Positions 22,590 through 30,169 of a stretch of DNA of 36,670 nucleotides are shown here, piece after piece. The stretch is taken from positions 1 through 36,670 of the forward strand of contig DASYRM010000081.1 in assembly GCA_036004405.1 (NCBI GenBank), in the 5' to 3' direction. The notes beneath the pieces are model-generated. The model searched no databases. It was given only the letters and a program-made list of their open reading frames with translations, and was not told the DNA's origin. A program made the position numbers and the translations under genes. This DNA comes from DASYRM01 sp036004405. Lineage in GTDB: Bacteria; Acidobacteriota; Vicinamibacteria; Vicinamibacterales; UBA2999. Position 1 is the first letter of the stretch, and each line of letters opens with the position of its first letter.

Positions 22590-23579
22590 ATGATTGCACG
22601 CACGGCTGCACTCGCAGGCGCCGTCGCCGTGATCGTGCTGTCGTCGGCAGCGCTCGCGGGACAGGCGCCGGACGGCTACAAGGCGCCACGCACGCCGTGG
22701 GGCGATCCGGATCTCCAGGGGATCTGGCCGAGCACCGACATGGTGGGCGTTCCGATCGAGCGGCCGGTGGAGTTCGGGACGCGCGCGACTTTGTCCGAGA
22801 GCGAATTCCAGCAGCGGCGTGCGCAGGCCGCGCGTCAGGCGGAGGCCGACGACGAAGAAACAGTGGTGCCGCGCGCCGGGGGCGGCGGCGACGGCACCGG
22901 TCCGCCGTCGCACTGGGGTGAGCGCGGCGAGGCGCAGCGCCAGAACTCGCTGATCGTCGATCCGGCCGACGGGCGCATGCCGAAGATGACGCCGTACGGC
23001 GCCGAGCGCATGACGATGCGCGCGAAACACAGCAGCACCGGCGACGGGCCGTTCGACTCCGCGGCCGACCTCGACTACTACGATCGCTGCATCTCCCGAG
23101 GTGTGGTGGGCTCGATGCTGCCCGTCGTGTACAACAACGGCACCGAGATCGTGCAGGCGCCGGGCTACGTGGCCATCCGTTACGAGATGATTCACGACAC
23201 GCGGATCATCCCGCTGGACCGCCGTCCGGCACCAGCGGCCGCCATCCGGCAGTACATGGGTGACGCCCGCGGCCACTGGGAGGGCGACGCGCTGGTGGTG
23301 GAGACGACGAACTTCAACGGCACGATCGGAGTTGCCGGCAACGGGCGTCTGCGGCCGGCGAGCGACGCGCTGCGCGTGGTCGAGCGCTTCACGCGCACCG
23401 GGCCTGACACCATCCAGTACCAGGCGACGGTCGACGATCCCAAGACCTGGACCGCGCCCTGGACGGTGTCGTTTCCGCTCAGGCGCGACGACGCCTACGG
23501 CTTCTACGAGTACGCGTGCCACGAGGGCAACAACGCCATGAGGAACATCCTCAGCGGGGCGCGCGCTGCGGAGAAGTGA
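22590..23579 (+). CDS. Secreted protein of unknown function (TPWGDPDLQG / WEGDTLVVETTNF family), copy 2
   Basis: A 329-residue protein. The ribosome site GAGGGA precedes ATG 22590, and the signal peptide is LAGAVAVIVLSSAALAGQA. Family blocks are in the order seen in copies 1 and 3: PRTPWGDPDLQGIW, VDPADGRMPKMT, DRCISRGVVGSMLP, RYEMIHDTRIIPL, GHWEGDALVVETTNF, DDPKTWTAPW and EYACHEGNNAMRNIL. A charged, Gly-rich linker (about residues 68-110) differs between copies. The stop overlaps the GTG start of the following propeller gene (GTGA 23576-23579), so the two are likely cotranslated. That links this unknown family to CRTAC1-type propellers. Confidence 0.8.
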   Translation: MIARTAALAGAVAVIVLSSAALAGQAPDGYKAPRTPWGDPDLQGIWPSTDMVGVPIERPVEFGTRATLSESEFQQRRAQAARQAEADDEETVVPRAGGGGDGTGPPSHWGERGEAQRQNSLIVDPADGRMPKMTPYGAERMTMRAKHSSTGDGPFDSAADLDYYDRCISRGVVGSMLPVVYNNGTEIVQAPGYVAIRYEMIHDTRIIPLDRRPAPAAAIRQYMGDARGHWEGDALVVETTNFNGTIGVAGNGRLRPASDALRVVERFTRTGPDTIQYQATVDDPKTWTAPWTVSFPLRRDDAYGFYEYACHEGNNAMRNILSGARAAEK

Positions 23580-25309
23580 CCCGGCGCGCGGTTCTCGTCC
23601 TCGCAGGCGTCTGGCTCGCCGCGTGCTCGCCGGCAGGCGAACCTAAAGGTTTGCCTCTGCGGTCGGCAGCCGGCGATAAGCGGGCCGACTGGTTCGTGGA
23701 TCGCGCCGCCGACGCCGGCCTCGACTTCGTGCAGGTCAACGGCATGTCAGGTCGGTTCTACATGCCAGAGGTGATCGGCCCCGGCGTCGCCCTCTTCGAC
23801 TACGACCAGGACGGCGACCTCGACGTGTATCTGGTACAGGGGCAGCCGCTCGGCCCCGGCGCGCCGGTGTCGCGCGGCGGCACGCCGCTGAGCGATCGGC
23901 TATATCGGAACGACCTGCGCGTCGAGGCCGACGGAACGCGGCGGCTCCACTTCACCGACGTGACCGCGCAGAGCGGCATCGACGCGCACGGCTACGGCAT
24001 GGGTGTCGCGGTCGGCGACATCGACAACGACGGCTGGCCGGACCTGTATCTCACCAAGTTCGACGCGCCAAACCAGCTCTTTCACAACAACCGCAACGGG
24101 ATGTTCACCGATGTGTCGAAGAAGAGCGGCACCGACAGCCGGTCCTGGAGCGTGTCGGCCGCGTTCGTGGACATCGATCGCGACGGCTGGCTCGATCTCT
24201 ACGTGGGCCACTACCTGCGCTACACGCTCGAGGGCAACACGCGCTGCATGAGCCCGTCCGGCGCACCCGACTATTGCACCCCCGACAGCTATCAGCCGCT
24301 GCCGGATCGCCTGTATCGCAACCGCCACGACGGCTCCTTCGAAGACATCAGCGCCCGCTCGCAGATTGCGCGCGCGTTCGGGCCGGCGCTCGGCGTCTCC
24401 ACGGCCGACTTCAACGGCGACGGCTGGCTGGACATCTACGTCGCCAACGACGGCAAGGAGAACCAGCTCTGGATCAACCGCCGGGACGGCACCTTCGAGA
24501 ACCGGGCGCTGCTGGCCGGGGTGGCGTTGCCGCTCACCGGCAAGGCCGAGGCCAGCATGGGCGTCGACGCCGGTGACTTCGACGACGATGGCGACGAGGA
24601 TCTCGTGGTGACCGAGCTCACCGGCGAGGGTACCAACGTCTTCGTCAACGACGGCGCCGGCGTGTTCGAAGACGACAGCGCGCGCACCGGCATCGGTCCG
24701 GCCAGCACAGGGCTCACCGGCTTTGGCACTGCCTGGTTCGACTACGACAACGACGGCCGGCTGGACGTGCTGGCGGTCAACGGCGCCGTGCAGGTCATCG
24801 AGGCGCTGCGGCAGGCGGGCGATCCGTTCCCCGTGCACCAGCGCCGGCTGCTGTTCCACAACGCCGGCGGCGGGCGCTTCGACGAGGTGACGGCCCGGGC
24901 GGGAGCCGCGTTCGCGGTCTCGGACGTCGGGCGAGGCGCGGCCTTTGGCGACCTCGACAACGACGGCGACGTGGACGTGCTGGTGGCCAACAACAACGGG
25001 CCGGTGCGCCTGCTGGTGAACCAGGCGGCGGGTGACGCGCACTGGCTGGGGCTGCGGCTCGTGGGTGCCGGCGGCCGCGATCAGGTGGGCGCGCGCGTGC
25101 AGATCACGACGGCCGGGACGGTGAGACACCGGCGGGCGCGTGCCGACGGCAGCTACGCGTCGGCCAACGATCCGCGTGTGCACGTGGGTCTCGGCGCGTC
25201 CGGGGCGCCGTCGGACGTCGTGGTGCAGTGGCCGGGCGGGCGCCGCGAGACCTTCAGCGCGGTGGCCGCGGACCGCTACACCACGTTGACCGAGGGCACG
25301 GGCCGGTGA
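23576..25309 (+). CDS. CRTAC1-like lipoprotein: seven FG-GAP/VCBS blades plus ASPIC/UnbV domain, copy 1
   Basis: 577 residues from GTG 23576. The lipoprotein signal MTRRAVLVLAGVWLAAC has Cys17 as the lipidation site. Seven calcium-loop motifs (DYDQDGDLD, DIDNDGWPD, DIDRDGWLD, DFNGDGWLD, DFDDDGDED, DYDNDGRLD, DLDNDGDVD) mark a seven-bladed propeller. A cysteine loop (RCMSPSGAPDYC) lies between blades 3 and 4. The C-terminal ASPIC/UnbV domain includes DGSYASANDPRVHVGLG and VVVQWPGGRRETF. Function of this family is unknown; it is surface-exposed and calcium-binding by inference. A hairpin repeat lies in frame in the tether just after Cys17. The gene is coupled at both ends by GTGA overlaps. Confidence 0.9.
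   Translation: MTRRAVLVLAGVWLAACSPAGEPKGLPLRSAAGDKRADWFVDRAADAGLDFVQVNGMSGRFYMPEVIGPGVALFDYDQDGDLDVYLVQGQPLGPGAPVSRGGTPLSDRLYRNDLRVEADGTRRLHFTDVTAQSGIDAHGYGMGVAVGDIDNDGWPDLYLTKFDAPNQLFHNNRNGMFTDVSKKSGTDSRSWSVSAAFVDIDRDGWLDLYVGHYLRYTLEGNTRCMSPSGAPDYCTPDSYQPLPDRLYRNRHDGSFEDISARSQIARAFGPALGVSTADFNGDGWLDIYVANDGKENQLWINRRDGTFENRALLAGVALPLTGKAEASMGVDAGDFDDDGDEDLVVTELTGEGTNVFVNDGAGVFEDDSARTGIGPASTGLTGFGTAWFDYDNDGRLDVLAVNGAVQVIEALRQAGDPFPVHQRRLLFHNAGGGRFDEVTARAGAAFAVSDVGRGAAFGDLDNDGDVDVLVANNNGPVRLLVNQAAGDAHWLGLRLVGAGGRDQVGARVQITTAGTVRHRRARADGSYASANDPRVHVGLGASGAPSDVVVQWPGGRRETFSAVAADRYTTLTEGTGR
23635..23656 (+). repeat. REP-like hairpin in frame in the lipoprotein tether
   Basis: AGGCGAACCT, AA, AGGTTTGCCT (one G-T pair), followed by CTGC in place of CTAC. 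It encodes AGEPKGLPL, starting three residues after the lipid-attachment cysteine. Confidence 0.65.
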
Positions 25310-26949
25310 GGCGCGCGGTTACGGGCGCGGCCGCCGCCGGCCTGGGCCTCGTCCTGGCGATCGCGTGTGGGCGTGAGCCGTCCGGCGGGGATAAAGCCCC
25401 GCCCCACCAGGCTGCAACGGCGGAGGTGCAGTCGGTGCCGTTGCCCGACGTCTCGCGTGCGGCACCAGAGGTGCAGGCGCAACTGCGCGAGAAGCACGCC
25501 GTGATGACGCGGGTTGTCGCGCAGGCGTCGTCGTCTCCGGCCGATCGCGCGACGGCCTACGGCGACATGGGCAAGCTGTTCGTCGCCACCGAGCTCTACG
25601 ACGCGGCCGCGCGCTGTTTCTCCAACGCCCGGCTGCTGGCGCCGGGCGACATGCGCTGGCCGTACTACCTGGCCCAGGTCGCGCGACTCTCCAACGATCC
25701 TCCCAAGGCCGCCGGACTCTTCGAGCAGGTGCTGAGGCTGCAGCCGGATCACGTGCCGTCGCTGGTGTGGCTGGCGGAGATGCGTCTGGCCCAGAGCCGG
25801 CCGGAGGAGGCGAGGCCGCTCCTGGTCAAGGCGCAATCGCTGGCGCCGGGCGAGCCGGCGGTGCTCTACGGGCTGGGCCGCGTGGCGCTCGAAGCGCGCG
25901 AGTATTCGGCGGCGGTCAGCGCTCTCGAGGGCGTGCTGGCGCTGGCGCCGTCAGCCACTCGCGTGCACTACCCGCTGGCGATGGCCTATCGCGGGCTTGG
26001 CGACCTGACGCGCGCCGATGCGCACCTGCGGCTGCGTGGCGAGACAGCAGTGCCGCCGGCCGATCCGTTGATGGGGGAAGTGAGCAGCTTGCTGACCAAC
26101 GCGGCGGCTCTCGAGACCCGCGGCGTGCAGGCAATGGACGCGCGCGACTGGCCCACCGCGGTAACGGTCCTTCGCCAGGCCGTGGCGCTGTCGCCCGACA
26201 ACGCGTTCACGCGCCTCAACCTCGGCACGTCCCTCTATCTCTCGGGCAACCGTGACGGCGCGCTCGAACAGTACCGGGCGGCGGTGCGGCTGTCGCCGTC
26301 GCTCGCGCGTGCCCACTTCGGGATCGGCGTGGTGCTCGAGTCGCGCCGTCGCGACGGCGAGGCGATCGACGCCTTCGCCGCCGCGGTCCGCAGCGATCCT
26401 GAGTACGACGAAGCCCGCTTCAGCCTGGCTAACGCGCTGCGCCGTTCCGGGCGCGTCAGCGAGTCGCTGGCGCACTACGAGAAGGTGCTCGAACGGAACC
26501 CCGCGACGTCGCAGGCGGGCTTCGGCCTCGCCATGGCGCTCGTGCGACTGGGGCGCTATCGCGAGGCGCGTGATCGGCTGGAGCGCGACGCGCGCGCGTT
26601 TGCCGACCAGCCGGGTTTCGCGCACGCGCTCGCACGGGTGCTGGCCGCCGCGCCCGACGATGGGGTACGCGACGGCGCGCGCGCGTTGGCGCTGGTCAAG
26701 CCGCTTGCCGAGGGGCAGCGCTCGCCCGCGGTCGTCGAAACGATGGCGATGGCGCTGGCCGAGACAGGCCGGTTCGACGAGGCGGTCCGCTGGCAAACGG
26801 AGGCGCTCTCGCTGGCGCGCCGCGCCGGACGCTCGGACCTCGTGCCGAATCTCACCGCGAACCTCCGCCTCTACGAAGCCCACCGGCCGTGCCGTACCCC
26901 ATGGACCGACGATGATCCCGTGCATCACCCGCAGCCCTCGCCCGACTGA
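25306..26949 (+). CDS. TPR lipoprotein paired with the CRTAC1-like protein, copy 1
   Basis: 547 residues from GTG 25306, overlapping the upstream stop (GTGA). The lipoprotein signal ends LAIAC (Cys21). About ten tetratricopeptide-type helical pairs follow, with clear examples AAGLFEQVLRLQPDHVPSLV, NLGTSLYLSGNRDGALEQYR and SLANALRRSGRVSESLAHYE. It ends in YEAHRPCRTPW; a similar Cys-Arg-Pro end is found in the second copy. TPR proteins are protein-binding scaffolds, so it probably assembles with the propeller protein at the envelope. The first codons after Cys21 carry a short inverted repeat. It overlaps the next gene's start by 38 bp. Confidence 0.85.
   Translation: MRRAVTGAAAAGLGLVLAIACGREPSGGDKAPPHQAATAEVQSVPLPDVSRAAPEVQAQLREKHAVMTRVVAQASSSPADRATAYGDMGKLFVATELYDAAARCFSNARLLAPGDMRWPYYLAQVARLSNDPPKAAGLFEQVLRLQPDHVPSLVWLAEMRLAQSRPEEARPLLVKAQSLAPGEPAVLYGLGRVALEAREYSAAVSALEGVLALAPSATRVHYPLAMAYRGLGDLTRADAHLRLRGETAVPPADPLMGEVSSLLTNAAALETRGVQAMDARDWPTAVTVLRQAVALSPDNAFTRLNLGTSLYLSGNRDGALEQYRAAVRLSPSLARAHFGIGVVLESRRRDGEAIDAFAAAVRSDPEYDEARFSLANALRRSGRVSESLAHYEKVLERNPATSQAGFGLAMALVRLGRYREARDRLERDARAFADQPGFAHALARVLAAAPDDGVRDGARALALVKPLAEGQRSPAVVETMAMALAETGRFDEAVRWQTEALSLARRAGRSDLVPNLTANLRLYEAHRPCRTPWTDDDPVHHPQPSPD
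25384..25403 (+). repeat. Short hairpin in the TPR lipoprotein tether
   Basis: GGCGGGG, loop ATAAAG, CCCCGCC; it encodes SGGDKAPP a few residues after Cys21. It may be a decayed member of the GTAG hairpin family, but no foot is visible. Confidence 0.45.
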
Positions 26950-28639
26950 CGGCGCCGCGCCGCGGGCGCGGCGCACCTTCGTTGCCGTGCTGCTGTCGGT
27001 CGCCATGACGGCCGCTCAGCGCGCTCCGGATCCTTTCGTGGACCGCACCGTCGAGCTCGGCATCGCCGTCACCCACGTAAACGGGGCGACGGGCGAACTG
27101 CTGCTGCCGGAAGTCATCGGGTCCGGCGGCGCGCTGTTCGATTTCGACAACGACGGCGATCTGGACCTGTTCGTGGTCCAGGGAGGCGCGGTGCCGGGCA
27201 CGGCGCCGGCTCGCGCGGGCGCGGCACCCACGAACCGTCTGTTTCGCAACGACGTCGTGCCCGGAAGCCTCACACGGCGCTTCACCGACGTGACGGCACG
27301 CAGCGGGCTCGCGGTAGCCGGTTACGGCATGGGGGCGGCCGTCGGCGACTACGACAACGACGGCTGGCTCGATCTTTACGTGACGTACCTTGGGTCCAAC
27401 CGGATGTTCCGCAACAACGGCGACGGCACGTTCAGCGACCGCACGTCGGCCACGCGCACCGACGACCCCCGCTGGAGCACCGGGGCGACGTTCTTCGACT
27501 ACGACCGCGACGGCTGGCTCGATCTCTTCGTCGTCAACTACGTCACGTTCAGCCGCGATATGAAGCGCGCGTGCTTCGCCGCCAGCTCTGCCCGCGACTA
27601 CTGCAACCCGTCCGTGTATCCGCCGGCGTCGGCCAGCCTCTTTCACAATAACGGCAACGGCACGTTCACTGATGGGTCGGCGCGCGCGGGCCTGACGCGC
27701 GCGCCCGCCCGCGGCCTCGGCGTCAGTGCGGCGGACGTGGACGGCGACGGCTGGACGGACGTGTACGTGACCAACGACGGCGATCCAAACCAGCTGTGGC
27801 TCAACCAGCGCGGCAGCGGCGTGTTCAAGGACGACGCGCTACTCGCCGGCGTGGCGCTCAATCGCACCGGGCAGGCGCAGGGCAGCATGGGTGTGGATTT
27901 CGGCGACACCGACGGCGACGGCGACGAGGATCTCTTCGTCACCAACCTCGATAACGAGGGCAACACGTTCTACCGCAACCAGGGGCGCGGGCTCTTCGAG
28001 GACCGTACTGTCGAGGCCGGGCTTTTCACCCTCGGGTCCACCGGGTTCGGCACGCGGCTCTTCGACTACGACAACGACGGCTGGCTCGATGTGGTGGTGG
28101 CCAACGGCGCGGTACGGCACCTGACGGCGCAGGTGCAGGCGGGCGATCCGTATCCGTTGAAGCAGCGCAATCAGCTGTTTCACAATGACGGCGGGCGCCG
28201 CTTCGTCGAGGTGACTGACCGCGCCGGCGCCGCCTTTGCCCCGCTCCGCGTATCGCGTGGTCTGGCCGCCGGCGATCTGGACAACGACGGTTCGATCGAC
28301 CTGGTGATCTTCAACAACAGCGGCCCGGTGCGCGTCCTGATGAACGAGGCGGCGCGTGGGCGGCACTGGCTTGGCGTCCGCGTGCTCGACGAGCGGGGAC
28401 GCGATGCCCTCGGCGCGATGGTCGAGCTCGCGCGGCCGAAGAGTCGCCTCTCGCGGCGGGTGCACGTTGACGGGAGCTACGGCGCCGCGAGTGATCCTCG
28501 GGTGATTCTCGGACTGGCGTCCGATTCCGCGGCGCAGACCGTGCAGGTGCGGTGGCCAGGCGGGCGAGTGGAGTCGCTCGGCCCGCTCGCCGTCGATCGC
28601 TACTGGGTGCTCCAGGCCGGCAAGCCCCCTCGCCAGTAG
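26912..28639 (+). CDS. CRTAC1-like secreted propeller: seven FG-GAP/VCBS blades plus ASPIC/UnbV domain, copy 2
   Basis: 575 residues. ATG 26912 lies inside the upstream TPR gene; no good ribosome site is visible. A long n-region precedes the signal core (RRTFVAVLLSVAMTAAQ), and there is no lipobox, so this copy appears to be secreted rather than lipidated. Seven calcium loops (DFDNDGDLD, DYDNDGWLD, DYDRDGWLD, DVDGDGWTD, DTDGDGDED, DYDNDGWLD, DLDNDGSID) match blade for blade with copy 1, as do the cysteine loop (ACFAASSARDYC) and the ASPIC/UnbV end (VQVRWPGGRVESLG). It is clearly a paralogue of the 23576 product. Function is unknown. Confidence 0.9.
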   Translation: MIPCITRSPRPTDGAAPRARRTFVAVLLSVAMTAAQRAPDPFVDRTVELGIAVTHVNGATGELLLPEVIGSGGALFDFDNDGDLDLFVVQGGAVPGTAPARAGAAPTNRLFRNDVVPGSLTRRFTDVTARSGLAVAGYGMGAAVGDYDNDGWLDLYVTYLGSNRMFRNNGDGTFSDRTSATRTDDPRWSTGATFFDYDRDGWLDLFVVNYVTFSRDMKRACFAASSARDYCNPSVYPPASASLFHNNGNGTFTDGSARAGLTRAPARGLGVSAADVDGDGWTDVYVTNDGDPNQLWLNQRGSGVFKDDALLAGVALNRTGQAQGSMGVDFGDTDGDGDEDLFVTNLDNEGNTFYRNQGRGLFEDRTVEAGLFTLGSTGFGTRLFDYDNDGWLDVVVANGAVRHLTAQVQAGDPYPLKQRNQLFHNDGGRRFVEVTDRAGAAFAPLRVSRGLAAGDLDNDGSIDLVIFNNSGPVRVLMNEAARGRHWLGVRVLDERGRDALGAMVELARPKSRLSRRVHVDGSYGAASDPRVILGLASDSAAQTVQVRWPGGRVESLGPLAVDRYWVLQAGKPPRQ

Positions 28640-28668
28640 CGAGCCGGCCTTCGATACACTCAAGCTCG

Positions 28669-30072
28669 ATGCGAACCTTTCGCATGGTCGTGTGCGTCGC
28701 CGTCCTCTCTGTCGGGCCCATTGCCGCTGCGGCGGCTGCCGCCGCGGTCGAGGAGACACTTGCCCCGGCGCGCGCCGGTCTCGCCCCGGTTCCGTTCCCG
28801 TCGCTCGACCAGCTCGAGCCGGTGGTGGCCGCCCAGATTAACGATGCGCGAGCCGGGTTGGCGCGGGTCGCGTCCAAGGCGTCGGCATCGAGGGGCGACC
28901 TCGGCGCGGCCTACGGCGAGCTGGCCCGTCTCTTTCACGCCTACGAGCTCTTTGCTTCCGCCGAGCCAGCGTATCTCAACGCCGCGCGACTGCAGCCGGG
29001 GGAGCCGGCATGGCCGCACCTGCTCGGCTACCTCTATCAGCAGACTGGCCAGTTCGCGAGGGCAGCCGAGCGCTTTGCGGGTGTGCTCCGCCTGCGGCCC
29101 GAGCAGCGCGCGGCCGCGCTGCGGCTCGCCGACGTGTCGCTCGAGCTCAACCGCCTGGCGGACGCGAGGGAGCAGTACACCAGTCTCTTGCCGGTCTTTC
29201 CGGCGGCGGCTCGTCGCGGGCTCGGCGAGGTGTCGCTGCGCGAGCGCCGCTTCCGCGAAGCCGTGGAGCATTTCACAATCGCGCTCGAGCGCGCGCCGCA
29301 GGCGAGCGCGCTGCGGTACTCGCTGGCCATGGCGTATCGCGGCCTGGGCCGCCTCGAGGAGGCGCGGGCGCAGTTGGAACAGCGCGGGCCTGGCACGATC
29401 GTGGCCGCCGACGCCGTCGTGGATGCGTTGGCACCGCTCGTTCGCGGCGAGCGGCTGTTGGTCATCCAGGGCTCACGTGCTTATGCCGCCGGGCGCTTCG
29501 CCGACGCGGCGGCCGCATTCGAGCGGGCGCTTGCCGTGGCGCCGGCCAGCGTGCCCGCCCGCGCGAACCTGGCGTCGGCGCTGCTGCAGCTTGGCGAGGC
29601 GTCACGCGGCGTCGAACAGCTGCGGGCCGCGCTCGCGCAGGCTCCTGTCGATGCGTCGGTCAGCCGTCAGCTCGAGGCCACCGCGATGGGGCTCGCCATC
29701 CTGCTGTCGGAGCGGGAGCGATTCGCAGACGCGATCGCGATTCTCGACGACACCCGCCGGCGGCTCCCCGGACGCGCGGCCGTAGCGACGACGCTGGCCC
29801 GCCTGCTGTCGTCGTCGCCTGACATCGCGCAGCGCGACGGCGCACGGGCGCTGGCGCTGGCCACGGAGGTGTACGCGTCCGAGCCGCGCGCGTTACATGC
29901 CGAGACGATGGCGCTGGCGCTCGCGGAGCTTGGCCGGTGCGCCGAAGCACTCGAGTGGATGCGACGGTCGGTGTCGGCGGCGGAAGCCGAGAACGACCCG
30001 ACACAGCTCGCACGGCTGCGGGGGGAGACACCGAAATACCAGACGGCCTCCTGCCGCGCTCCTGGAAAATGA
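28669..30072 (+). CDS. Secreted TPR protein paired with the CRTAC1-like protein, copy 2
   Basis: 467 residues from ATG 28669, 29 bp after the propeller gene. The signal peptide is RMVVCVAVLSVGPIAAAAAA with no lipobox. About eight TPR-like helical pairs follow (AAYGELARLFHAYELFASAE, LADVSLELNRLADAREQY, NLASALLQLGEASRGVEQL). SLAMAYRGLGRLEEARAQLE matches PLAMAYRGLGDLTRADAHL in copy 1, and both proteins share the RDGARALAL...ETMALALAE segment, so the pair arose by duplication. It is likely a periplasmic scaffold partner. A strong terminator hairpin begins 2 bp after the stop. Confidence 0.85.
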   Translation: MRTFRMVVCVAVLSVGPIAAAAAAAAVEETLAPARAGLAPVPFPSLDQLEPVVAAQINDARAGLARVASKASASRGDLGAAYGELARLFHAYELFASAEPAYLNAARLQPGEPAWPHLLGYLYQQTGQFARAAERFAGVLRLRPEQRAAALRLADVSLELNRLADAREQYTSLLPVFPAAARRGLGEVSLRERRFREAVEHFTIALERAPQASALRYSLAMAYRGLGRLEEARAQLEQRGPGTIVAADAVVDALAPLVRGERLLVIQGSRAYAAGRFADAAAAFERALAVAPASVPARANLASALLQLGEASRGVEQLRAALAQAPVDASVSRQLEATAMGLAILLSERERFADAIAILDDTRRRLPGRAAVATTLARLLSSSPDIAQRDGARALALATEVYASEPRALHAETMALALAELGRCAEALEWMRRSVSAAEAENDPTQLARLRGETPKYQTASCRAPGK

Positions 30073-30073
30073 A

Positions 30074-30103
30074 AAGGGCCGGCGGTGAGAACCGCCGGCC
30101 CTT
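30074..30103. terminator. Bidirectional hairpin terminator between convergent genes
   Basis: A perfect 13-bp stem AAGGGCCGGCGGT, loop GAGA, ACCGCCGGCCCTT, flanked by A-rich sequence (GAAAATGA) upstream but no strong U-tract downstream on the plus strand. It sits between the TPR gene and the TonB receptor gene. Confidence 0.75.
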
Positions 30104-30109
30104 GCAGTC

Positions 30110-30166
30110 GTAGGGGCCGCTTCAGGCGGCCCGTCCGGCGTAGGGGCCGCCTTCAGGCGGCCCGTC
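30110..30166 (+). repeat. Two tandem REP-like hairpins, 30-bp period
   Basis: Feet GTAG at 30110-30113 and 30140-30143. The first copy lacks one C in its left arm (GGGCCGC); the second is complete (GGGCCGCC, TTCA, GGCGGCCC, GTCC). It lies just past the TonB receptor stop, in the opposite direction to that gene. Confidence 0.85.
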
Positions 30167-30169
30167 CGC

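Noticed and set aside
23900..25183. 427-codon minus-strand frame opposite the first propeller gene
   Set aside because: His/Val/Ala-rich with repetition that mirrors the calcium-loop codons of the real gene; no independent evidence.
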